From: Amoebophrya sp. AT5.2
Lineage: Eukaryota > Sar > Dinophyceae > Syndiniales > Amoebophryaceae
NCBI GenBank assembly: GCA_005223375.1
Contig: RXOD01004976.1
Span: 1-16,730 of the forward strand
DNA length: 16,730 nucleotides
Direction: 5' to 3'
The translations under genes and the position numbers were made by a program. Positions 9,360 through 16,730 of this stretch are shown here, one piece after another (position 1 is the first letter of the stretch; each line of letters starts with the position of its first letter). Under the pieces are notes generated by a model that was not told the DNA's origin, ran no database searches, and saw nothing but the letters and a program-made list of their open reading frames with translations.

Positions 9360-9590
9360 ATGGCGTTGCAGGCGGCGCACAGAATACGGTGCGGTAGCCG
9401 TTTTGTCACGTACGGAAAGTTTGAAACTTTTCTTCGAGGCCTGAAACTTCGATCGAGCCGCGACTTTTTTCGATGGAGCCGAACGGCGCATAAGCTGCGG
9501 CCGCCGGACATCCCGTCCCGTCCGGATCTAGTGTATCGTGGGCGCGGCTGGGTCTCTTAGGATCAAGCATTCGGAGTAGAGCGCCGCGTT
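9360..9590 (+). pseudogene. 5' module of an interrupted gene (GWVS-stop-DQAFG)
   Basis: An ATG at 9360 opens 66 codons, stopped by TAG at 9558-9560. The frame then continues without another stop into the ATG at 9591 and the next CDS. The peptide has the layout of a repeat module I recall from multi-copy protist and algal proteins and from some bacterial integrases: an F-x-x-F...L-x-LRSS-x-x-F helix pair, then RPPDIPSRPDLVY, then GRGWVS. In that module GW-x-S is normally followed by Trp and a short acidic/aromatic tail. Here the Trp position is TAG, one base from TGG, and the tail DQAFG follows. I infer a nonsense mutation in a once longer gene. Readthrough or a sequence error would explain it equally well. 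Confidence 0.55.
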
Positions 9591-10694
9591 ATGTGCGCCT
9601 CCACTGATGCGGCGGGATTTCGTGCACTCTCTCCTGCCGGAAGGATGAGTCGATTTTTGAACTTCGAGCGTGCGCGGGCCTGGCTCGAGTCCAGTGTCCT
9701 CAAGGAAGACGGGACCAGGTTTGAGTTTCAGCGTTTAGGTAGAAGGTCACCGACAAATTTTTTATTCCGTACTGTCAATGGCGATAGCGAGCGCTGGGCA
9801 GGTCTGCAAGTGAAGAGCTGTCAGAAGCGGTTGCAGCGGAAGGGCGGGGTCCCGCGATACGGATTTCGTCTGGTGACGTGCACAGCAGAGGACGCTGGTT
9901 TCGTTGGGGTTTGCTCCGCGGATGGTCTCGTTGCCATACTTGCGCCCCCCGAAGTGGAACTAAAGCGAACGGCCTCGTTCTCTATGACGCTGAAGAAAGA
10001 GATGCGTTCAATCTCTGCTGAACCAGCCTTCTTATGCGAAGGGCTGCAACGGCTTTGGGAAATACTACCACGCAGAAAACTTGCGGAGTGGTGCGATCCA
10101 GCACGGAAAACTTGCCTCCCAGATTCAAACATTCGCATGCACCATAACTTGACAACGCAAGCGGCGGCTATGCTTTACGCACCTGCCGGCGTGCCCCCAG
10201 TTGCAAATCATGATTTTCTTGGCACGTGTAACGTGATTCTGGGGGGCTTGCGTTGTGTTCAAAAAGCTGCCGGTCAGAATAACACGCAGCCAAACAGGAT
10301 CGCGCGGCTAGTGCATCCTGCCACAGGACCGGGCGGGGTGAGGTGGAATGTACGCTACAGCGCATCGGATAATACTGATCTCTACATATTTTTCATCCAA
10401 GCGCAGAGTATTAAGCTGGTAGGTCTCTTCGTGTTTCCGAAGGCATACCTGATCGCGCTTGGCTGTCTCGTGGAGGAGGGTAGCAAAGGCGGAAGAACCT
10501 GCATTTGTTTGTATCCACCGCAGCGCCAGGCCTTGAAGAGGTACGAGGCTTTCGCAACAGGGCAGCGACAGTATTACCTCGGTCTAGAAGATGAGACTGC
10601 ACGGGAGAATTCCATCGAGAAATTTCGGGTTTTGGTTGAAGAAGCTAAAGCAGCCAGAACCGAAGTAGTCATTGATTTCAAAAAACATTTGTAA
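9591..10694 (+). CDS. hypothetical protein with a duplicated domain and a QVK motif
   Basis: The frame gives 367 aa from 9591. An in-frame ATG at 9645 is also possible and begins right at the conserved-looking FLNFERARAWL. The frame is the continuation of the module upstream, so the real N-terminus may be at 9360. The first half has NFLFR...RWAGLQVKSCQ, a strand-turn-strand layout ending in Q-x-K that resembles the core of PD-(D/E)xK nucleases, but the Asp expected on the first strand is Asn here. The second half (about 180-330) repeats the same general layout (NVILGGLRCVQK...WNVRYS...LYIFFIQ...VFPKAYLIALG) without the QVK. The function is unknown. The nuclease idea is weak and the domain may be inactive. 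Confidence 0.6.
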   Translation: MCASTDAAGFRALSPAGRMSRFLNFERARAWLESSVLKEDGTRFEFQRLGRRSPTNFLFRTVNGDSERWAGLQVKSCQKRLQRKGGVPRYGFRLVTCTAEDAGFVGVCSADGLVAILAPPEVELKRTASFSMTLKKEMRSISAEPAFLCEGLQRLWEILPRRKLAEWCDPARKTCLPDSNIRMHHNLTTQAAAMLYAPAGVPPVANHDFLGTCNVILGGLRCVQKAAGQNNTQPNRIARLVHPATGPGGVRWNVRYSASDNTDLYIFFIQAQSIKLVGLFVFPKAYLIALGCLVEEGSKGGRTCICLYPPQRQALKRYEAFATGQRQYYLGLEDETARENSIEKFRVLVEEAKAARTEVVIDFKKHL

Positions 10695-11342
10695 CGCCAA
10701 GGCCGATATGAACATGGTTGCGCAAGCGAGATGTGACCAAGCGGCTCCGGAGGAGGCGCACGCTACGTCATGAACCGAGACTGCCGCGTGCCTGTCGTAC
10801 AGTGCAACACGGCACGTAATACGTACTTCGCTATACTATCGCCGTTGAAGTTGCTTCTCAGAAATATTGTTTTTGTTCCAATTGTCATGAAAAATAAGGT
10901 CTGTCAACATATCACTTGGTTCATTTTTCCTTGTCGATCAGATCGCGTCGCAGTTGACGCAGTGGCAGTGGATCGTGATCTCGACAGAGATGTCAATGAC
11001 GGACATCGCGAAGTGCAGACTTCTTTTCGAGATCTTGCACTGTTTGTTTCTCCTCGCAGGGGCAGGAGTGAGAACGCGGCTAGGAACGCGGCTCTTACAA
11101 GTCTTCATCAACTTTTGCGATAGCAAATCTCGATTTCTCTACATCTACTTCTTTTTTGCTACGATTGCGATTTCGCACGTACATTATTACGTACCTCTAG
11201 TTATAGCAGCTCCATCCACACTCTTGGTGCGCGAGACGAGTTTGTTTCAGGTCGACTAACCGTGTGGAAAACGCGTCTATCTTCATCGTTTCATCAATCA
11301 GTAGCTCACCACACACTCGCCGCCCAGAAAAACCAGGACGCG
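10695..11342. other. spacer between the QVK protein and the GTPase
   Basis: The spacer is AT-rich, and its short ORFs, on + at 10770-11123 and 10954-11259, lack motifs. A TTTCAG ending at about 11250 is a possible splice or trans-splice acceptor upstream of the GTPase start. Confidence 0.45.
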
Positions 11343-12878
11343 ATGCCGTCGCGGCACACGACTAGAAATGCCGCTTCTTGTGGCACGGGCGAGGTTCCGC
11401 GCGCTGCCATGATTGGCAAGGTGGGTGCTGGCAAAACCACGGTCTTCAACCTGGTTTGTGACGCGCAACGCCAGGCGGAGATTACTGACGATTCGTGTAC
11501 ACGCACCTTCGTCTCGCTTCGCGTGTTCTACGACGACTGCGCCATGGAGCTTCTGGATGGCCCTGGGTGCAGCTCCACGGAGGACGTGTATGCGCACAGT
11601 TACGTGACCAAGGAGGGCCTGACCGCGGAGCCGCTGAACGGCATTTTCGTGACGGTTTCGTACGATCCGCGCATCCGCAATAACATGGGCGGACAGTTTT
11701 ACGAGGCTGCCAAAATGCTCAAGCCGGAGTACTATGGCTTGATTGTGTTGCTGGTGACCAAGATGGACCAGTTTCAGGGGGACCACAACTTCCACACGCG
11801 CGACGAGATGGAGGACCACATCCGAGCGATCTTCAAAGAGGACTACGGAATCCAAAAGGCGGTCTTCTGCGCGAACGGAAGTGGCAAGGGCGTCTGTGGC
11901 ATGTCCAAGACGGACCAGGCGGAACTGTTTCACGCGATGCGCGACGCAGTGCTGGGTATGCCCGCGGTCCAGCTGGAATATTCGGATGCGGAATTTCTGG
12001 AGTACTTCGACATGAAAGCGTGGAAAGGGCGCGAGCAGTTTGATTTTCACCGGCTGAAGAAACAGGTGGAAAAGTTGTGTGCGGGCTACGAAGAAGGCTT
12101 GCGGCATCTGCTCGACAACCGAGGGCAGTTTGGGCCGGCACAACTGCAGGACTTACTCTACGCCCTGATCCAACAGAGCCGCAAGGAGCTCGACGAGGAC
12201 GTCTACGACAAGTTCTGCGAGCGCCACGGTGAGGACCAGGTGGCCTTCGATGACTACGCGGCGAGCATCGAACTGCAAAAGATCATCCACAAGGCGCACC
12301 GCGAGTTTCGGGATGAGGTGAAGAAACATCTGCGCGTGAACCCAGACAACGTCGCGGATTGGCGCAATGCGATTCGCCGCTGCCAGTTTTGCGAGGAAGT
12401 GTGGGTGAAGGTAGCGGGATGCGATGGGGAAACGGAATGCGGCGCGCGTACGGGCGGCTCCGATGGGGTCGCAGGTGAAAGCTTTTTCGTCCAGATGTGG
12501 GACTGGGTTGAAGGAAAGCTGCGTCCGGGAAGCAGGTTGATGAAAAATCGATCTCTGGAGGGGCCGGTCTACAAGTCGAGGGCCGCGGAGAAGCCCGTGG
12601 GGTGTGGCCGCACAATCGTGTGGAAGGAGCAAGCGGTCGTTCCCAAGGCCGAATTGGACCAGCTTTTCAGCACGCAGGAGCTCGAAAACATTCTGAGCTC
12701 GTTCAAGATGGAGGCCCGATTCACGTCCCTCAAGAAAAAAAAGGAACGCAGGATTCCGGTCTTCTCACGCTTGGATGCGCGAGGAAGAGAGATTGTCGAG
12801 GACAACGACGTGGAAATGGATGAGGAGGACACAGTCTCACCGGGTGCGCGCGAACGCAGACAGAGCGAAAGCCGCTGA
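11343..12878 (+). CDS. AIG1/Toc34-like P-loop GTPase with a C-terminal Cys motif
   Basis: The product is 511 aa from the first ATG of the frame at 11343. The frame is open from 11262, but only a GTG precedes the ATG. G1 (Walker A) is GKVGAGKTT at 25-33. A Ser-Cys-Thr stretch near 46-48 fits G2 of the AIG1 class. G3 is DGPG at 72-75, and G4 is TKMD at 139-142. An ANGSGKG stretch follows at the G5 position. The G domain ends near 215 and is followed by a helical, charged region. A Cys motif then appears: C347-x2-C350...VWVKV...GCDGETECG (359-367). It looks like a small metal-binding ribbon, and I recall similar motifs in AIG1-type proteins of fungi and protists. The end is Lys-rich, then acidic. 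No membrane helix is visible, unlike Toc34. AIG1-family GTPases often act in stress or organelle-surface processes, but the role here is unknown. Confidence 0.8.
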   Translation: MPSRHTTRNAASCGTGEVPRAAMIGKVGAGKTTVFNLVCDAQRQAEITDDSCTRTFVSLRVFYDDCAMELLDGPGCSSTEDVYAHSYVTKEGLTAEPLNGIFVTVSYDPRIRNNMGGQFYEAAKMLKPEYYGLIVLLVTKMDQFQGDHNFHTRDEMEDHIRAIFKEDYGIQKAVFCANGSGKGVCGMSKTDQAELFHAMRDAVLGMPAVQLEYSDAEFLEYFDMKAWKGREQFDFHRLKKQVEKLCAGYEEGLRHLLDNRGQFGPAQLQDLLYALIQQSRKELDEDVYDKFCERHGEDQVAFDDYAASIELQKIIHKAHREFRDEVKKHLRVNPDNVADWRNAIRRCQFCEEVWVKVAGCDGETECGARTGGSDGVAGESFFVQMWDWVEGKLRPGSRLMKNRSLEGPVYKSRAAEKPVGCGRTIVWKEQAVVPKAELDQLFSTQELENILSSFKMEARFTSLKKKKERRIPVFSRLDARGREIVEDNDVEMDEEDTVSPGARERRQSESR

Positions 12879-13874
12879 TCGATGAACGCTATTACGAAAT
12901 TCTTGTGGATCATCGAAGGTGAAGGCTGACAGTGGCAGTAAGCAAGACGGTTAGAAACTCTGTTGAAATAAGTCCGGGTCGAAGCTTCTGTCGTAGCATG
13001 TTTTTTAATTTCAGTTCCGATATTCAGTTGGTTACATCTGCCATTCATATAATTTTCGAACAGGGTACTTCACGTTTAACGCACGAAGACAAGATTTTGG
13101 TTGATGGGGACGTGCGATCGGAGAGATTCATCCATAAGTCGAGCTAAAGGCATCAAAGACACATACCAGAACATGGTTTTTTGCTCGAGAAAGTCCGCTA
13201 CAACAGCACAGGCTCCGTATACAATTTTCAGTTGCACTAGATGCTACGTAACTTCATCTACTGACTGCTTTACTGTACCACAGAGAAACGCATTTTCGGC
13301 CTCATCGCTCATCAAGCAATCTCAAACAATCTATCGAATCTATCGGACCTATCTCCTCGGAGATCTCATCCAAACGCTGGCCCGAATCCGATACTTCATC
13401 CGAATTTTTGATGTGCTTTTTCAGAGAGGAACGTGTCCTGAATTGTCATAAGAAACCGGAGGCGGAAAGCGGTTGAGCAAGTTATGACCACGAGTACGCG
13501 TTGACCTGCAACGCCGTTGTGTCACAAAAGCAGATCTTTGACTTTGACCGGTCTTTTTTTTACGACTGAGGACGGATCCGAATTTGCCTATCGGTTTGGT
13601 GGACCATGGCCGCTTTCTTTTTGCCCCGAGATCGTGATCATACCACTTTCACGGCCGACTCCGAGGACGCAGCAGTATATTCTACCGGGCGCTTGCGACG
13701 ATGAAACGCAACTTTTTCTCTGACAGTCACAGGCTTCGCAACTTATATGGATATTTATTGGAGATGGATGAATTGAAACTTTATTTCTCACCATGACGTA
13801 GACGTGGTGGAGGTTCATTGTTTATCTCGTGTTCAAAAGCAATTCCATAGGAAATCATAAATAATTGCAGGACG
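12879..13874. other. spacer between the GTPase and the RS/CCCH gene
   Basis: This is about 1 kb without a supported gene. ORFs on both strands (for example + 13101-13451) have no motifs. There is a perfect 6-bp inverted repeat at 13351-13364, too tight a loop to be a stable hairpin, and a run of eight T at about 13554-13561. I found no snRNA core upstream of the T run. Confidence 0.45.
13869..13870 (+). promoter_or_regulatory. candidate spliced-leader acceptor before the RS/CCCH gene
   Basis: AATTGCAG ends four bases before the ATG at 13875, after an AT-rich stretch with a branch-site-like TAAAT. It would suit a leader acceptor or the end of a 5' UTR intron. The evidence is positional only. 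Confidence 0.25.
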
Positions 13875-16730
13875 ATGTCTCTCCGCCGCGGTCACCACCG
13901 CGATCTGGACCTGAGGCCCAGAAAGCGGCACGACTCCCGCTCTAGCAGTGATCGGGAAGCCTTCTACAGCTCGAAGAGGGTCAAGCCCGGGAGCAGTCGA
14001 GAGCGGGGCCTTCCTGCGGCAGCGTCCTCCTCGTCGGCAGCAGACCGCCACCGCAGTCGGCACGGGCTTGGCAACGGGCGCCGAACTAGACGCGGCTCGT
14101 CGAGCAGAAGCCGCGGCCGGGGGGGTAGGCGTGGGCGGGACTGCAGCCGCGGCCGAGTCCGTGGGCACGATGGCAGAGGTCACGGCGGGAGGCGGCACTG
14201 CAGTCGGCGCCGCGATCGCAGCGTAAGCATTCGGCACCGACGCCGCAGCAGGAGCGAGGGGCGTCGCCGACGTAGAAGTGTGCGCCGCGACCGCGAGCGA
14301 ACCAGGCGCAGCAGGAGTCGAGATCGCAGCCGCCAGCGGAGCAGAAGTCGCAGCCCGGAGCGCGGCAAAAAAAAGCAGACACAGACCCAGAGTGTTGAGC
14401 CGCCTCTGCCGCCCTACGCGCAGTGGCCTCTCTGCGAAGTCTGCTACTTTGCGCGGGGGGAGTGTGCAAAGGCAAAAGGCTTCAAGCACGTGCAGAGGGC
14501 GCAGGAGGTCTGTCGGGACTGGAAGAAAAAAGGACTTTGCCAGCGCGGCGAAAAGTGCCGCTTCTTCCACAACGGACGCTGGCCGCTGGACAAAGACCGG
14601 CATGGCGAGCTGCTGAAATTCTGCCTGAATGAGGTCGGGCCGGCTAGTGCGGCAAGTTTGGGGCGTACCGAAATCGTAGACGAACACCACACGGCGTCGC
14701 GCCTTTACCCGGTTGGCGACTACGACAAGACACTCGGAGAGCCGGCGGCGGATGCGACACTGGCGGAGTACTTGCGCGGAGTGTTGGACCTTGCGACACA
14801 GGCCCCGGACCTGTTCACTGTGGATACCCAGTTTTTTGATAAGGTGAAAGAAGTTGCTCGGTCGAGGTTCCCCGGCGTCGACGCTGATGCCGCGGAGCGG
14901 TTCCGGACTTTTCTTAAAAGCGAGTACATTCAGACGGCCGCGGACTTCAGTGCTGAGGTTGAGGATGAGAGGCTCTTGAAGCTCTTTCCGAGTTTTGGCG
15001 AGGGCGCGAAGACCGCGGCCACGGCCGAGTACAACTTGCAGCCGGTGTTGCCACTGGGGAAGAAAACTGAGCCGCTGCCCTACTTGGTGCATTTATGGAA
15101 GAGTGTCCGGGGACTGAGCCGCGGCCCTGCGGTGAGACGCTTCAACGAGCATGCGCCGGAGGAAAGAGAAGAAGAAGTGAGGACGGCGCTGGCGTTCAAG
15201 AAAAAACAGACGGAGGCTCTGAATTTCGTCCGGGACCAGTTGCCAAGCCAGGGGCAACAGGACATAAAGTTCGACGACAGTGATCTGTCCGCATTGCCGT
15301 ACACTTTGGAAGCGCGCTCCGGCGAGCCAAAAGTCTACCTCGGGACCGAGATCGTGAGAACGGTCCGCGGGCTGCGCGCGGGGACGCAGGAGGGGAATAA
15401 ATTCCAGCAAGACGTCGAATGGAGGTCGAAGATTCTAGCTGAACTCAAAGAGAATTTCGTGGACGAAGAAAAATGGGCTGCCTTGTTTTCGCTTGTCGAG
15501 GAGGTGACGGGGCAAACCAGAAAGAACGTGGAGGAAAGGTGGAAGCTCCAGCGTGACGCGATTTCCGTGACGCGTGCCGCCGGAACTCCGAACCGCAAGG
15601 CACCAAACCGCAAACGGCCGGAGACGGATTACGCAGAAACACTGGCGCCGGAGAGAAATGCGGCGGGTCAGTTCCCGACGATCTGCATGATGACGACAGC
15701 AGGAGACGTCGCCAAGTTCAAGCGGGACTACATGGACTCCGTCATGAAGCTCGCAGCCGACTTCCCCCGAAAGTTCAACGCGGACAAGACGTTCGCCTCC
15801 AAGGTTCGCACCTTTCTCGCCAGGGAATTTCCACAGACGGACGTTGCAGCGCTGGCGCGGCTGCGGGGCTTCGCTGTTAAAAAGCTGCAGGAGGCGGATG
15901 CCACGCGCACGCGCGAACGCGCGGATGCGCTGCTGGAGGGCAGGGCAGAACCGGCGCAAAGGTACTCTTTCGACCTGGAGGCACCGGAGAACTGCACGCC
16001 CGAATCGACGCTGGCCTGGGTGTCCTCAGCTCTCACCACCTACCTACGCCGCTGTCTGGCTGTCGCGCAGGCGCCGCACTTCGCGAGGCTGTTCAACGGG
16101 CAGGAGCACGAAACCCGCACCGCAGTAATCGAGGCTGAGCTCGAAAACCTTCCAACCGTGGACAAGGTGTCTGCCTGGATAACTTTCCTCGAAACGCAGG
16201 GGGGAGTAGGGGCCTCCGCGGGCGAAAGTCACAATATCGGGACACGTCCCGCTACGTACGCCGACTTCTTTCGGCCGTGCGCAGTACGGTGCTTTTCGGC
16301 GCTGAATAATAGCATCGTGAAAGAGCGGCTGAGCACCCGCGCCGAATTTCTGCAGCAACTCGCACGTGCTCCGCTGCCACCGCACAGCAAGACTTTCATG
16401 GAGGAGTCCGCGGCGGCCCGGGAGTCCAGGGCGAGAAAAGTTCTCGGAGACGTGTACACCTGCAGAAAGTGCGCTGGGGCGTGCGCGAATTACGCGAAGC
16501 CCGAGGACGAGCCGCTGTGCTGGCAGTGTTTTGGCCGTGAAGCAGACGAGAAGGTGACGGAGGTGCGGGCGAATTTTCTCGCTTTCCTGAACGAACGGCT
16601 CGAGAAGTACCGCCCTACTTTTCCGGAGCTGGCGGAAGGCGACGTGAACGTGCTGAAGGCGGGGGCGGCTGCAAATTACCCCTACTTCCCCTCGCCGAAG
16701 CACGACGCCAGGGAACCGAAGGACTGGCTG
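13875..16730 (+). CDS. RS-rich CCCH zinc-finger protein with repeated helical modules (3' end outside the window)
   Basis: The frame is open from ATG 13875 to the window edge, 952 codons, with no stop. I translated it by hand. Residues about 75-170 are an Arg/Ser-rich domain with many RS, SR and RRRS runs, typical of nuclear splicing factors. A canonical CCCH finger follows: C213-x8-C222-x5-C228-x3-H232. An irregular Cys/His cluster lies just before it (C187, C190, C197, H205). The remaining 700 residues are mostly predicted helix. Blocks at about 295-358 and 611-676 can be aligned without gaps over 32 columns with 11 identities, sharing F-x2-D-x2-F-x2-KV, then FP-x2-D and R-x-R-x-F. Weaker copies lie between and after them. 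A zinc-ribbon-like motif, C863-x2-C866...C882-x2-C885, sits near the edge. RNA binding and a role in splicing or mRNA handling are inferred from the RS and CCCH parts. I do not recognise an orthologue. Confidence 0.85.
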   Translation, partial: MSLRRGHHRDLDLRPRKRHDSRSSSDREAFYSSKRVKPGSSRERGLPAAASSSSAADRHRSRHGLGNGRRTRRGSSSRSRGRGGRRGRDCSRGRVRGHDGRGHGGRRHCSRRRDRSVSIRHRRRSRSEGRRRRRSVRRDRERTRRSRSRDRSRQRSRSRSPERGKKKQTQTQSVEPPLPPYAQWPLCEVCYFARGECAKAKGFKHVQRAQEVCRDWKKKGLCQRGEKCRFFHNGRWPLDKDRHGELLKFCLNEVGPASAASLGRTEIVDEHHTASRLYPVGDYDKTLGEPAADATLAEYLRGVLDLATQAPDLFTVDTQFFDKVKEVARSRFPGVDADAAERFRTFLKSEYIQTAADFSAEVEDERLLKLFPSFGEGAKTAATAEYNLQPVLPLGKKTEPLPYLVHLWKSVRGLSRGPAVRRFNEHAPEEREEEVRTALAFKKKQTEALNFVRDQLPSQGQQDIKFDDSDLSALPYTLEARSGEPKVYLGTEIVRTVRGLRAGTQEGNKFQQDVEWRSKILAELKENFVDEEKWAALFSLVEEVTGQTRKNVEERWKLQRDAISVTRAAGTPNRKAPNRKRPETDYAETLAPERNAAGQFPTICMMTTAGDVAKFKRDYMDSVMKLAADFPRKFNADKTFASKVRTFLAREFPQTDVAALARLRGFAVKKLQEADATRTRERADALLEGRAEPAQRYSFDLEAPENCTPESTLAWVSSALTTYLRRCLAVAQAPHFARLFNGQEHETRTAVIEAELENLPTVDKVSAWITFLETQGGVGASAGESHNIGTRPATYADFFRPCAVRCFSALNNSIVKERLSTRAEFLQQLARAPLPPHSKTFMEESAAARESRARKVLGDVYTCRKCAGACANYAKPEDEPLCWQCFGREADEKVTEVRANFLAFLNERLEKYRPTFPELAEGDVNVLKAGAAANYPYFPSPKHDAREPKDWL

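Noticed and set aside
11298..12143. 281-codon minus-strand ORF opposite the GTPase
   Set aside because: It is a shadow of a GC-rich gene whose + frame has complete G1, G3 and G4 motifs.
13541..13562. Run of eight T as a Pol III terminator
   Set aside because: No recognisable snRNA or tRNA lies upstream, and T runs are common in these spacers.
13833..15092. 419-codon minus-strand ORF opposite the RS/CCCH gene
   Set aside because: Its Ala/Ala-Pro-rich part mirrors the RS-coding repeats. The + strand frame has a canonical CCCH finger and stays open for 952 codons.

Overview
The window reads as nuclear DNA of a compact, GC-rich eukaryotic genome, most likely an alveolate protist. A dinoflagellate or syndinian relative is my best guess, from gene style only. 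The supporting signs are genuine spliceosomal introns (six that I can place), clear orthologues of eukaryote-only proteins (U1 snRNP 70K and nucleoporin Nup85), an RS-domain CCCH zinc-finger protein, GC-rich exons between AT-richer spacers, and every supported gene on the + strand, about one per 2.5-3 kb. I see no bacterial-style operons, CRISPR arrays, rRNA, or convincing tRNA or snRNA.

Layout, left to right. Positions 1-488 are an AT-rich spacer. 489-3191 is one long ORF for a C3HC4 RING-finger protein with two predicted C-terminal membrane helices, probably a membrane E3 ubiquitin ligase. 3192-4044 is a spacer. 4045-5395 is U1-70K in four exons. 5396-5926 is a spacer. 5927-8811 is the Nup85 scaffold nucleoporin in four exons. 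8812-9359 holds coding-looking fragments in three successive frames and no intact gene. 9360-10694 is one reading frame broken by a single TAG. Its first part is a repeat-type module ending in GWVS and its second part a duplicated domain with a QVK motif. The TAG sits where the module's next conserved Trp is expected. 10695-11342 is a spacer. 11343-12878 is an AIG1/Toc34-like P-loop GTPase with a Cys-rich motif. 12879-13874 is a spacer. 13875 to the window end is the 5' 952 codons of an RS-rich, CCCH zinc-finger protein with a repeated helical module. It is still open at the edge.

The genes do not form one pathway. Two relate to RNA processing (U1-70K and the RS/CCCH protein) and one to nuclear pores. 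The RING protein, the GTPase and the QVK-domain protein look lineage-specific. The most distinctive signals are the intron donors, which all begin GTA followed by a pyrimidine and never have G at +5, the TAG in a conserved Trp position, and the new repeat module in the last gene.
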